DNA from: Aphis gossypii
Taxonomy: Eukaryota; Arthropoda; Insecta; Hemiptera; Aphididae
Assembly: GCF_020184175.1 (NCBI RefSeq)
Contig: NC_065531.1
Coordinates: 75,300,604-75,364,603, forward strand
Direction: 5' to 3'
DNA length: 64,000 nucleotides
Part shown: piece by piece, positions 40,216-53,200 of the stretch
How the letters are laid out: the number at the start of each line of letters is the position of its first letter
How positions within the stretch are numbered: the stretch's first letter is position 1
Position numbers and translations under genes: made by a program
Notes under the pieces: model-generated
Told to the model about the DNA's origin: nothing
The model's input: only the letters and a program-made list of their open reading frames with translations
The model's database searches: none

Positions 40216-41575
40216 GTACTTAGGGTGTTTTATAATATATTGTAATAGTCGGTCCGTTTCGAGATCTCTCTCTAACTTTGATTTTGCTTCTCTTTCAGTT
40301 GGGAGTTATAATAGTATAAAGTATACTGAGAAGTTTTCTGAATAAAAAAGATGATGGATTCTCACCAGGAATTTATGTTGTAGATTTTCCTTCTTTTTTA
40401 GTACGCTTGAGCACAATAAAGAAAGTATTTTGTTTTAATTAAACAAACAATTATTTATTTGTGTCAGTGTACTTTTTTTTTTTTTTTTTAATTTTAACTT
40501 GAAAAAAATTTCAAACATTATCATCACAGTTAAGGTAAAATATTAACTTTCATCAGATTAGTGTTTTTGCACAAATTGTTAAAACAAAATTACTTCATAC
40601 CAACTATAAGGAACAGCGTTAGAATTATATTATAATAATGTAGCTAACAGAAAAAACTTAAGACAAAATTAACCTAAGTATTGAAAACAAATGTATATAT
40701 TGTTATACTCGTATATCAAACTATCTAAAACAAACAAAATATATCTGAAGACTTATACTATTAAATATATTTTATAACTATTCCATCAATGATGAAGGTA
40801 TTGGTTATTTTAGTAAATTCGCAATGTAGTTTCTTAGCATTTAAGTAGGATGACATTTATAATAATATAAAACTCAAATTGAATTACCTTTATATTATGC
40901 ACGTATTATGTAAGATGATGCATTTCTTTAAAAATTATTATACCTACCCAAGATTTAATATAAATGTTAATTACAGTAAAATTAGGCAAACTGTTAAATA
41001 CTTTAAAACAGGTAATAAATAAGTAACAATACTTTAAGCAACTAGTCATATATTATTGTTATATTATACATCTGTCTCCGTCATAATTGATTTAAAATCC
41101 CAATACTAGATATAGTAATACATACCTAGTGCATAAAAAAAAAAAAATTAGAATGAGAATTAAGAGAGGAACGGTATTGAAGAAAACCAATATATCTTCA
41201 ACGTGAATTCGTGGATAAGGAAAACCCCGTAAATCTTTTTTGTTTATAAAGTAATAGCTGCAACATTCGTAAAAAAAACCTCGTAGACCAAATACTTTTT
41301 CAAACTTTTCTTCCCTATGGACCTATCACTATTAATAGTGTGTCCGAACACATATATAGTCAAACGGTCATTTAAAGAAATAAATCAGTTTTTTGATTAT
41401 TATTATTATTTATTTTTTTACCATACGTGCAAAAACTAGGTCAAAACGTCAAATTTATATAATAAAATAAAGTAGACTTGTGAAACTTCGACGAGCTATA
41501 TAATATTTTTTTACGGTGAACCATTTAATGATTTCTTGTACACGATAACGCGTTGAGTCACTTATCACTATACAC

Positions 41576-41797
41576 CAGTAGTTCCCAAAGTTTTTCTACT
41601 AGTGGTAGAGTTTCCTCTTTAAACGATAGTTTTCTCACAACGTCCTTTTGTTCTAATTAAAAACTGAGAGGTACCAGTGTAATTTAGATTTTCAATTTTT
41701 TTTTTGACCAAATTATATTTTCCCTAGAACCTGCCCTTAAAAACACCGTGGTTTTCTAGGGTGATGGATAAAGCGGTACACCCTTTGAGAATCACTG
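41576..41797. mobile_element. hAT-type MITE, about 222 bp
   Basis: The left terminus is CAGTAGTTCCCAAAGTTTTT and the reverse complement of the right terminus is CAGTGATTCTCAAAGGGTGT. Both match the CAGNGNTTCTCAAA style of hAT inverted repeats. Flanking octamers (CTATACAC and AAATATAC) agree at 5 of 8 bases, which could be an eroded 8-bp duplication. The interior has no open frame. Confidence 0.75.
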
Positions 41798-43796
41798 AAA
41801 TATACTTTATATTTCACTAGTAAAACTTATAATTGTATAATCGTTATACGTTCATTTGAAAAATTGCGGATCGATATTAAGACAACCATCGCCAATAATT
41901 AGTAACCCGAAAATGCATCTCTGTACTATATTATTTTCTTAACCACACTGTCTAAAGTTTGTTTCAATTTTGTGTAGTCGGTGGTCTCAAAATTCACAAG
42001 TAATTTCTACACTTACCAAACACAAAATCGACACGTTCCGAGTTCGACTGATCAAAAGATCACGTGCAACACTTCTCCACCACTTATAAAACATCTTTGG
42101 GGTTAGCAAATAACTACTGACGTTGTACTTTTGTTAATAAACAGAACTTGTAAAGTTTAATAATATAACAATACAAAAATGCTATTTTTATCGTAAATTT
42201 CAAAAGACAATATTATTATTATTACAAAACCAGTGCGTTATTATATAATATAAACCTATTATATTTTTTTGAGAGTAAAAATACATTGGTTTTTTTTTTA
42301 AACATTTTATTTATACCTAGACAAAAACAGAATAATTATACTAAAAAAAAATACACTACAACAATCGATCCTTAATCACCGACGAACAATATTATATAAA
42401 TAATGTATATTATATGTATTCTGTCATCTCCGCCTGGCGCCAACGTTTTTTGCTTGCTTCAATGATACAATATCCGCTGAATTGCTTTTTTCCCGCCCGG
42501 ATAGACTTATTTCGCAAACCATTACCTTATTTATTTACGACTTTTACCCTCGTTAGTGCTATACATGACTAACGCTGTAGCAGTGCAGCCGTGCACACCT
42601 GTCGCTTTAAAAACTGTTTTGTTTTCCGCACGCAGATGGACGCAAATTGAAACGAAACAATTAATATCTACAATTTTAATTACCTACTCTTAATTACGAA
42701 ATATTTTCAAATGGCTATGCTCTTTACCCAACGTTTTAACGAAATGTCTTTATTATGTTTATTGTTTATGTATAGGCTGCGTTAAATTTATGCATTTAAA
42801 AATAATCGAGTATAAACGTTATTATATATTTTTAATTCACAATACAGTAACATTTGTTGTTAATGATAATACTGGTAAGCTTAAGTTGTTTTTCAATATT
42901 TTTTTTTATTACCTTATCGTTTTGGCATTATTTTCAAAAATATGTTTTTGAATTAAATGAATAATGTATTCGCATTTCTAAAATCATTTATAAATTGTAT
43001 ATAATATACCTATCTACTGTAAAAATAATAATAACAAAACATTCGATTTTTAAGTATTCAATTTTTTTTTTTTTATATAAGAATGACATATTATTATCAT
43101 CGACATTCTATATTTTTTTAACACATACATAGACACACACATATATATATATTAAAATATAATTATATTAGCACTATAAGAATAAGTATAAGATCTCTTC
43201 TATAAAAAATGCACGATAAAAAATATAATGTTTTATAAAACATAAAAATAAAAGTATATTATTTCCTTTTAAATAAATTAATCGGGTTTGTAAGTTTTAA
43301 TTTTCTTTTAAATTTAATAATGATAAATATAATTTATTACTTTATATCAAAAAAGTTAACAATATTTAAGAATGCCGGGTTATTTCTTATTATTAATTTA
43401 ATGTTATTACCACAGACTATTTGAAATATAGTACACTATTTAGTATTTTTCTCTGGTCTGTGTTATAACTATATTATTATATTTCGTGTAGGTAGATAGT
43501 CAACAATAATAATGACAAACACTAAAATGTCCATGTATTTTATTTTATAAGTATTAGGTTATAAACTTTGATAAATTAGTGTAATTGTAGAATACGTCTA
43601 GAACAAAACACGAACATTTGGATTAGAAGGTTTATAGAGTTGATTACAATTAATGTTATTCTTTTTGTTCTATTTTTAAAAAACAATTCACATCAGTTGA
43701 AACAATAATTTATTTCTATATGCATGTATATATTATTTATTGTATGATAAATCATTTAAACTTGGAATAAATTATAGTTTATAATTTAACTCTAAA

Positions 43797-43820
43797 GACT
43801 ATAGAATGCACTCTATAGTC
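43797..43820. repeat. Perfect 9-bp inverted repeat, 6-base loop
   Basis: GACTATAGA, loop ATGCAC, TCTATAGTC. Small, in AT-rich DNA; possibly chance. Confidence 0.7.
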
Positions 43821-44694
43821 TATGAATGTTTTATAAATTAATTTACTACATTTAAATTGTTTTTTTAACATTCAATGGATATTTATATTTAACTTATTTC
43901 TTTAAATTATTTTTCAATGTATAGATATTAGGTATATTGTGGTTAGATATATATATTTAGTACATTAATTTTAGGTGATACTTACTTTAACATTTTTTTC
44001 TATTCTTAGCAGGACGTTGAAGTAGGTATCTATTGATTTTACAATGATGTAAGTGTTTTTTTTCTTATGTGTCTGTAACTACGTTTTTCCTTTAACCTTT
44101 AACTTTGAGAGTAGTTTCTGATAGCGAATTGGCACTAATTGGTACTGTGATTAGAAAATACAAAGATACACCTTTTTTAACAAACAATTTAAGATTATAC
44201 TTTTAACAAAATTCATCAATATCACGAAAGCTTGCAAGCAATTGTTTAGATAAAAACCCATATGTTTACTAAATAGAAAAATTAATTTGATAGCAAAATA
44301 CATTACTTTATAATACGTTACATTACTTAACAACAGTATAAATATATACAAGCCCTATTAGCCCCCCCCCCACGTATATTATAACAAGCCCAAGCTCAAT
44401 GGCTATTAGAAATATCTAATCTACAAACTTAAATGTTGTCTCATTGTTTAAGCTTCAGTTAATGTCTTTTAAATTTTATGTATAGTGTAATTTTTTATAG
44501 TTTATGCAATAATTATTATTAAAATAGGTTTATAGTTTTCCTATAATAGCTATAATATTAACAAGTGTTCAATATAATATTCTTGTCCTGTGGAAATTTT
44601 TTAAATTATTATTTTGTGTTGAAAATAATAAGTTTTAGTCAAAGAAAATGTTTAATAAACTATTCAGTTATTAAAAGTACATTCACTAGTAAAT

Positions 44695-44696
44695 AT

Positions 44697-44735
<39 letters not shown>

Positions 44736-44870
44736 CAATTCATACCGTCAAACGGCAGTTACAAATGGGCAAACGAAACAAGTTAATTAATACAACAATG
44801 CAAACAAAACAATAATGTCATAAGTATAAATAGAATATAATAAACATATATACAGATAAAAAGCAATTAT
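44695..44870 (-). mobile_element. LINE-like 3' UTR with (TAAA)n tail
   Basis: On the minus strand, TTGCCCATTTGTAACTGCCG and TTTGACGGTATGAATTGTAA lead into about ten TAAA units (44735-44695). This sequence type is familiar as the 3' end of insect LINEs. No reverse transcriptase sequence is recognisable upstream, so it is a short 3' insertion. Confidence 0.65.
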
Positions 44871-45018
44871 ATTATATTCATTTCTACTCGCCAATTAATC
44901 ATATAGATAGATACTTAAATTTGTATTTAAACACTTAGAAAGCATCAAGATGCAATAGATTATTATAAGTTTCATATAATAAATTCTCGTACGAATTCGA
45001 TAAATAAAATTGAAAATT

Positions 45019-45038
45019 ATAACATAATATTATGTTAT
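45019..45038. repeat. Perfect 20-bp palindrome
   Basis: ATAACATAATATTATGTTAT equals its own reverse complement. No function can be assigned. Confidence 0.85.
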
Positions 45039-48000
45039 GTCAGTAAATTTCCAAATTATTACCATATTGTATAATAGGTTTATTACAGTAAATAATAAAG
45101 TGTCAAAGACTACTGGCACACCTTGGGCAAGACAATCAATCAGAAGTACGGCACATGATACATCTTTTTACTTGGCACATACTCAATGAAACACATCAAA
45201 ATTATATTATGATAACCATCATAATATACCATAATAGGTTTCATATTGAATATACTTAAAAAACATTATTTAATATTACATAAACATATAGTATGTTTGC
45301 TATAAAATAAAATGTATAAAATACAGTATAATATACGTGCACAAGTGTTTATTTATTGACTTTTTAAAATAAAACGATAGCATTTTTATGATTTCTAGGA
45401 AACGTCAACATTTAAGAATACCTATTACCTTATAAAATAGCCTTTATGGAATTTATTATATTTATCAATTTAATGAACGTCCGTTGTACGTATCATGTAT
45501 ATGACGATAAGTGATAATGATAATATATTATATCCATTTATAAAATGTTAAGCGGTACACAACAAAGTATAAAATCATACATAAGTAACAGTTACCTATA
45601 CCGTTGAGATATTAGTACGTTTTATTGCTAAAAGTTTGAACATTATTTTAAATCATTCTGACTGCAAAAAAATTTAATTAAATTTATATAATGTTAATAA
45701 CAATGTGTTTTAAAACAATTTTTATCTTTATATTACTGTACATAATATAATAAACAAAGTGTAACACGCAATAGGTACCTAAATCTAAGTATTTCACGCG
45801 CGTCTGGAAAAAAAACATTATAATATTACCTAATTATTATTGAACGTTCCTGATAGTTTTATTTTTCAATTTAATGCTCAAATGTTACACGCGCGATTTA
45901 TGCATTACATTATTCGTATAATCATATTTCACATAATATAATTAAATATATAGTAAGCTACAGTCATTTCGAAAAACACGAATATCTAATAATTATATGC
46001 GTACAATGCGTTTTTAACTATAATGAGGTACGTAATATATTATATATAATATATACATAATTATAGACAAATTCAAAAGTCATGAAATGTTTTCAAAAAA
46101 TATATCCATACACGGTTAATTATATTTTACACCACGTAGAAATGTATAATATTACAATATTATTATTGATTAACAGGGTATCGTTAGTATAAAAATGTAC
46201 AATAAAATTTGAACTCTTTTACTTTTGTAATTATTTTGTCATAGTAATTATTGCACTAAAACCGACGAAAAGTAATTTCATAACCAAACAAATTATTGTT
46301 TACTTTTAAATTAAAATAAAACTGTTTTAGCTCATCACCCGCACAATGTATAGAGATGTTCAATAATTAGTTTTACCAATATGAATTGAAAATATAGCGT
46401 ATTTGGTTTTCATTTATTTAAAAGAAAAATCTTTACTTAAAAAACGATAAAAGGTTGTATTTTATTATCTTCAATTCTGTCGTTATTTTTTTCATGTTTT
46501 CATCATACGTTTAGAAGAAGTTCGATATTCTTTAGTCATTGAATCAAAAAGACTGCTTTCTACCAATAACAATATACTGCAGTTGAATTAAAGCGCTTAC
46601 ACGCAATATAAAAATTATGACAATATCATAATAGGCATTCACAAACCATAAAAATATAGTTTTTAATAAATTGCAAGTAATAGAGGTGATGCGTCAATTT
46701 AAAAAGTTCAATATTATTTTTTGACGAAATACTTAAACATTACGTAGTTATTGTTACTTCCTTACTTTCTAATTACTTATTACACATAATAAAAATTAAA
46801 AATAATCTGGTATGTAGTGTAGAGTTGAAAAACATAAAAAACCATTATATTCATAATTAAATGTTAAATTACTTATTAATTTTGAAACTTTGATAGTAAG
46901 TTATTCTTAATAAAGTTATATTTATGTTTTAATATAATTCATCAAAAAAAAAAAAAAAAATACTATATATATTTAAATACAAAATCAAACTTATTGACCT
47001 AATTTTAAATAATACTTGAAATGATATTAAAATATGATATCGTTACTCATAACTGATGTACAATGTAAGAAACCAAAGAAAGCTAAGAAAAGAAAGCTTG
47101 ACGCACATTTATATATTAATGAATAAAAAAATATACCTACATAAAATTTATGAAACAATATGAAAAAAATAGGTATATGATACTAAAGTATCAATCATTT
47201 TTTAAATTACTAACTAACTAAGGATTTTTATTAATTTTATCTTCAAGAGTTTTTATAAAAATATTTTTAGAACATTAAAAGTATATAATACTTCAAAAAT
47301 TCCGTACCTATACCTAACTATTATTAATCGAGAGAACTAAAAACCAACAAGTGTTCGGACATATTATTCTAAAATATTTAAGGTTTTTTATAATAATAAA
47401 TAAGCATTAAAATACACTTTTAATTCAAATTTTACTTTAGTTTGATAGAAGTTATTAATTATGCAATTATTTTAATATTTTGTTTTCGAAAAATTAATTC
47501 GACAACAAATTCTGATGTTGTCTACATTTTAGATTATTTTAATCTGAGCTATTGGTTTTAAAAGTAGTACATATTACTTTTGTACTATTGTCTATTAATT
47601 GATTTCTATTTCTATGTCAAATCAGTTTTCACATACCTCAAAATCTAAAATAATAATTTTGGAATATTATTTAAGACAAGTTAAGACCAGCTAAACAGTA
47701 TCTTAAAAGAAACTATATGTTTTTCACTGTTTCTTGAGAAAATGAGATCCGCTAAAATAGGTTTTTTTCATAAAAACCATGTTATAACAATAATAATAAA
47801 AAGTTTTTCACTGTCAACGTGTCAAGAAATTTCAAATAAATGCTTAATATTAGTACAAGTAAAATTACTAATTTAATTTGTTTATTTTATTATGATTCCA
47901 ATTGCTTAGCTCCAGAGGAAACTCACTGGAAAGTATATCATATTTCGAAACTACACAATTATGCACTTATCAAACAACGTGTCCGTTAATGGCAACACGA

Positions 48001-48657
48001 TAAAATAATAATATAATATTATGTAGATTGTTGATTCGTATGCAGTAAATAGTGACACGTAAAATAAAACAAAATGCATTATATATTAGTATACAATTTA
48101 ATTTGTTTAGCGAGCCGATGATGGAACCGTTATTTAAACTTAAACGGTAGTTTTATGGAATCGATAAAACATTTTTTTTTTTTTTTAATTGGATCTTCAA
48201 AGTCTTCGATTCTAGATAGAAAAATGTTATGTTTACTTACCGTATATATACATCATAAATTGTGTACTCGAAACGAATATGGTGTTGTTACACAGTATGG
48301 CCTAATATTCTTTTTTTGACAAAAGATGAAAAAATAACAAATAAGAACCAATACATTTTATATTTAATATATATTACAACGTATTATTTTATATATATCA
48401 CACTCATAAGTCATGACTCTTATATTGGCTCGTGGCTCGTGCCGGATGGCATAACAGCAGCAGAAAATAAAATATATAATATCACGCACAGTGGTGATAC
48501 AAATACGGTTTGACGATCATTGCTGTAATAGGTATACGCCGTGAATTGGATTTACACCATATTTTGGTAATCGAAATTGAAAGAGAGTCTTTCCCCGCCA
48601 CTACGCCATTGTAATGCGAATTGATGAAAAATATGACCCATTTTTAATATTTATATA

Positions 48658-48687
48658 ATATATATATATATATACACACACACACAC
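48658..48687. repeat. Compound microsatellite (AT)n(AC)n
   Basis: TA units run directly into ACACACACACACAC. Confidence 0.85.
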
Positions 48688-50207
48688 CACAATAACAATA
48701 CTCGTGTTGTGGATAAAAGAAACCCTTAATTGTAGATCGCTATATTTATTTCAACCAAAAGGAAAAATATAAAAATATTTTTGAAAATGTTTTTTTTCTT
48801 ACACTGGAAAGCGTCTGGACGCAGGAAATTAGATTACGTGAAAATAGGAAATTGTACTCGATTTCTGTAGGAGCTCGGGATACTTTCCGATAAGACGTGC
48901 GTTCAGTAATTGACAGATACGGATATACATCACATATAGGTATCTATATATATAAGTACGTGTGGCATACTATATTAGTGTATATATTATAGTTGGTATT
49001 TATGTATTTTATCTGTGTTATAGACTAGTAGGTACTATCATATAGGATATCCAGTAAATAACATTTTATTTTTTACAATACACTTTCAAATGAAAGATAA
49101 TTATTGTAAATTATTTCCATTGTCATTTAGCCACTTTTATAATAAATCATTGCATATGAAAAACGATGTTAAGAAAAGTAGGTCTGTTAGGCGGTGTAAG
49201 GCTATATTACCTACTAATAATTTATGTTTTGTAATAGTATTATGTTTATTAAATATATTGCTGTATTAGTAATTTATTTAACTATTTGTAAAATGGTAGG
49301 TTGAGTTAATTTTTTCCACAAACATTGTATTTATCATATTAGTTTTATTAATATTCTAATAATGTATATTTATATCATAGATGATAATTGTTATTAACTT
49401 AATAGTCAAAATGATTAACCATTGAATAACATGGTAAAAATTAGTATATGGTATACCTACCTGTAATATATGAAATATCATATAATTTATCTAAATGGTT
49501 TGAATATAAAATTGTGCATATTATAATAAAATATACTTAATAATATTCCTATCTAAAAGTTTCAAATGCTTCGTAGGTAGCATTTATGAAGGACTAAACA
49601 ATTAAAAATCGTTTTTCTCTTTTTAATAAATTATCAAATTTAATAAAAAATCAAACATCAAATAACTATAAATAACAACCAAGCCTATAATATGTATCTA
49701 CAAAGTAATATTTTATTTTTGTCAATAACTATAATAATAACATCTTATGAGGAACATTGTATTATATTTTACGTAATTGTATTGTACATCGGTTGCTATG
49801 GACAACTTAAAGTAAGTACTACTTTAACGAAAAATTATAATGAAAAATATGTTACGATTAGGAAAAAAATATATTCATCACAAAAACAAATGTATGTTAC
49901 AAATAAATTTAAAAATCATGACAAATGTATTAGAAATAACTAATTCCTTTAATTTATTATCCATATCTATCTAAATTACTTTTCTAACCTATATCATAAA
50001 TAGATTTAGATTTTTTTATATATTTTAACATATTTTTCTGAGAAAAATAATGTTATAAAATATCATGAAATACTAATCTTAGTAAGCCAAGATTTCCCAA
50101 TAAAAATTAAACTACAACTTGAGTGATATAGAATAGGTTATTAGTAGGGCTCGGATTTATATTTAAATACATATTTTTACTGTGGCTTGATAAATTAATA
50201 TATATTA

Positions 50208-50256
50208 ATTATTGTATGTTATATGTAATATGTTATTACATACAACATACAATAAT
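50208..50256. repeat. Near-perfect inverted repeat, 22-bp arms, 5-base loop
   Basis: Arms 50208-50229 and 50235-50256 pair at 21 of 22 positions (ATTATTGTATGTT at the base), with loop ATGTT. It is AT-rich and could extrude as a cruciform or fold as a short hairpin RNA. Confidence 0.85.
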
Positions 50257-53200
50257 ATACACGTCACTAAGAATTAAGTTTCTCATTAGATGATTATTTA
50301 TTTTAACTAGCATTTGATTTTTATTTAATTGTTTTTTTTTTTTTTTTTTTGACAACACAATATTTTAATACCATATAATAATTTTTTATGCATATCCTAC
50401 AATTGAGAACATGTACAATTACAGTAGAAAATATCATACGCGCTGAATAATAATTATTATTGTATGCGATACAATTGCGCCAAAAGTATGTACTTCTGGT
50501 ATTTCATTTTTTCTCTATAGATACTGATATTATTTTATTTTAAATACGTACATGAATAAAAAAAAAAAAAAAACAAAAATAGTTAAATATTCATATTTCT
50601 AGAAAATATATTGTTTAAAAAAACTTTGAGTTGTTATTTAAAGTACATAAAACAAAGTTTTAATGCCAGCCTTGTACTCCAAATAATATAAAAACCATAT
50701 TTTTCAAATTCATAAATATTGAATCAAACTGCAATATATCGAATATATTTACATTGGTGTAGGTAATATATTGATTATTACATATAAAAGTAAACATGAT
50801 ACGTGTACCTATGTATATTTTTATATATCTTTATAATATCTGCAGAATATATTAAAGTTACACGTTTAACGATAAAATAACTATGGGAAGAGACGTAAAC
50901 GGGACAAATGATTATAGCTGCTTCATTTGCGATCGGTAGGTTAGGTCATGGGTTGATGGTAATGAGATGGATGGTGAACACTGAACGATATGTATTATTA
51001 TCATATTGTATCATATACATTATATATCATGTTGGTAATTTTATCATCGTATTTATTCATTGTAATAATCGACTCGGACAGATTTTTTTATGAATATATA
51101 CAATATACATATTAGACCAATAGTACCTAACTTAACCAACCCACCATGATCCGGAACGTTGAACCATTAACTTTTCTGACTAATTTTTACATTTACTCTT
51201 TTTATAATAAGGTCAATACATTTATAAATAAACTGTAGTACGTAGGTGCATAAGAACAGAAAAAAAAATGATGGTAAATAAATAAAACGCTTTTATTATT
51301 AATGATTTTTTTTTTTTATGTTTCACTGACTGCACTTTATTATATGTTATACATAACATTCGGCGCCACGATATCAAAAAAAAAAAAAAAAATACATAAC
51401 AGATTAAAATATTAAACATCATTTGAACATTATACTGTTACTTCGTGCATATAATTTTGGTGAATAAAAAAACTCTTTCTAGAAAAACAAACACCGTCCA
51501 TTCAAATCAGTATTTTACTACTCTTTAACGCCATTATTGTACTTTGACTCATAACAATAATTCGTTTAAAAAATAATAAAAATATTGTAAATACTAAATA
51601 TCATTAACGTTTACATTTTTTTTTATTTATAAAAACGTCTATGACCAGACTATTTATGCTATTGTGTTTTGTTAACACAACTAGTATGTAATCAATTTTA
51701 TCTTCTCTAATGGGCGGCTATCTTTCGACCTTACAATATATATTATGTTTTCTTAATCATTCTTTCATTAGGTATAATTTTGTTTATTGTTCAATATTGT
51801 CTAAATAAATCACTGTAGTCACATGTTAAATAAAATACTGCTATGTGTGCTTTAATGTAATTTTGTATCGGTCCCTACATCAAACCCCGATGAGAAATTG
51901 TATATAAAATAATAAAGGTTAAATTAATAATAATATGTTAGGTATAAAAGTTAGAGAAAAAAGGTACCTACACATATTATATAGGTACCATGTATATAAT
52001 ATATCATTTAGTTCAAACTTTCTGAAGAAGTTTAAAAAATAATAATTTTCATACAGTTTGCAATATTTTAATAGAACAAACCACAACGTGAAATTTTGAA
52101 ATGAAACTTTTCTGGCCACCGTGATTAAAATACTAACCACTAAAAAGCTAATCAAAAACTTTTGGATGATTATATTATTTATATATTTTAAATTTACATT
52201 ATCCCTAAAGAGTCTACGCCAACAAGTATTTGGCAGTTTTTAATTCGATTACTATCGTCGTTGCGTCGGACGTCATAGCTAAGTTTACACGGTAATAAAT
52301 AATAGCAAATAACACAATATTAAATCAATAAATTGTAAAAAATGTTCAAGAATGGGAATTAACCCATTCGAGACGACAGGCTGCTTTCAATAGCATACAC
52401 GTCCAAATATGCGTCGGGCGCGCTTTTATCGGATTGGATTATGCTGAGAACGTAAAGCTCGAATATATGGCTTATTACGAAACGTCAAGTCCTAAATCTT
52501 GTACGATATTTGCAGATTATTAGGTATTAAAAATTCGACACAGATACAAGACGTGTTTTTTGAGTTTTTTTCGTCCTTTCTATTGCATCCAAATAAGCCA
52601 TAAGGCGTATATATTTCTTCCCGCGATTATGATAAAATTAATTAAAACCGTACCACTTAAAAACCCGTCGTTTATTTTATAACCCTTTTTTTATTTTTAG
52701 ACGTTATTTATGTTTTATTTTTCGCATTTACATCTACACAATATCAATAATTTAATCTCGTTTCTCATTTTAATATTTACGAATCTAAAGTATCTCATAT
52801 GATCAGTGGTAAAATTGTTTGGGTGGGGGATTTGGAGGAATAAATCAAATATTTTTTTAGAAATATTATCGTACCCCGATTAGATATATTTTTGATGGAA
52901 ATTATAACTAACCATATATCTCTTTCTATTTTTTATAAATATGCAAGAAATACATACACCAGACATTATAATTTATCTTAATAATCATTTCATTAATAAT
53001 AAATAATAATTACAATGATTTTAAAAAATATTTAGTGATAGCCATCTAGCTGATCTATAAACGTTAATCATAAGCATGGTTCTATAAATTATATACGCCA
53101 CTAGTCGGTTCTATAAAAATTCTATAATCTACATATCAGAAAAATTTTTTTTTTTATATATACACAATACATGGGTATGTTAATACCACTAGAATATATT

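Larger units (their letters stand above)
40216..44694. other. AT-rich noncoding DNA with a GC-richer island at 42.42-42.66 kb
   Basis: Holds the hAT MITE at 41.6 kb. The island at 42420-42660 (CTCCGCCTGGCGCCAACG, GCAGTGCAGCCGTGCACACC) has no coding frame and may be regulatory. Confidence 0.4.

Noticed and set aside
44361..44371. Run of C residues (CCCCCCCCCC) in AT-rich DNA
   Set aside because: Isolated homopolymer. It may be a transposon edge but nothing around it supports a boundary.
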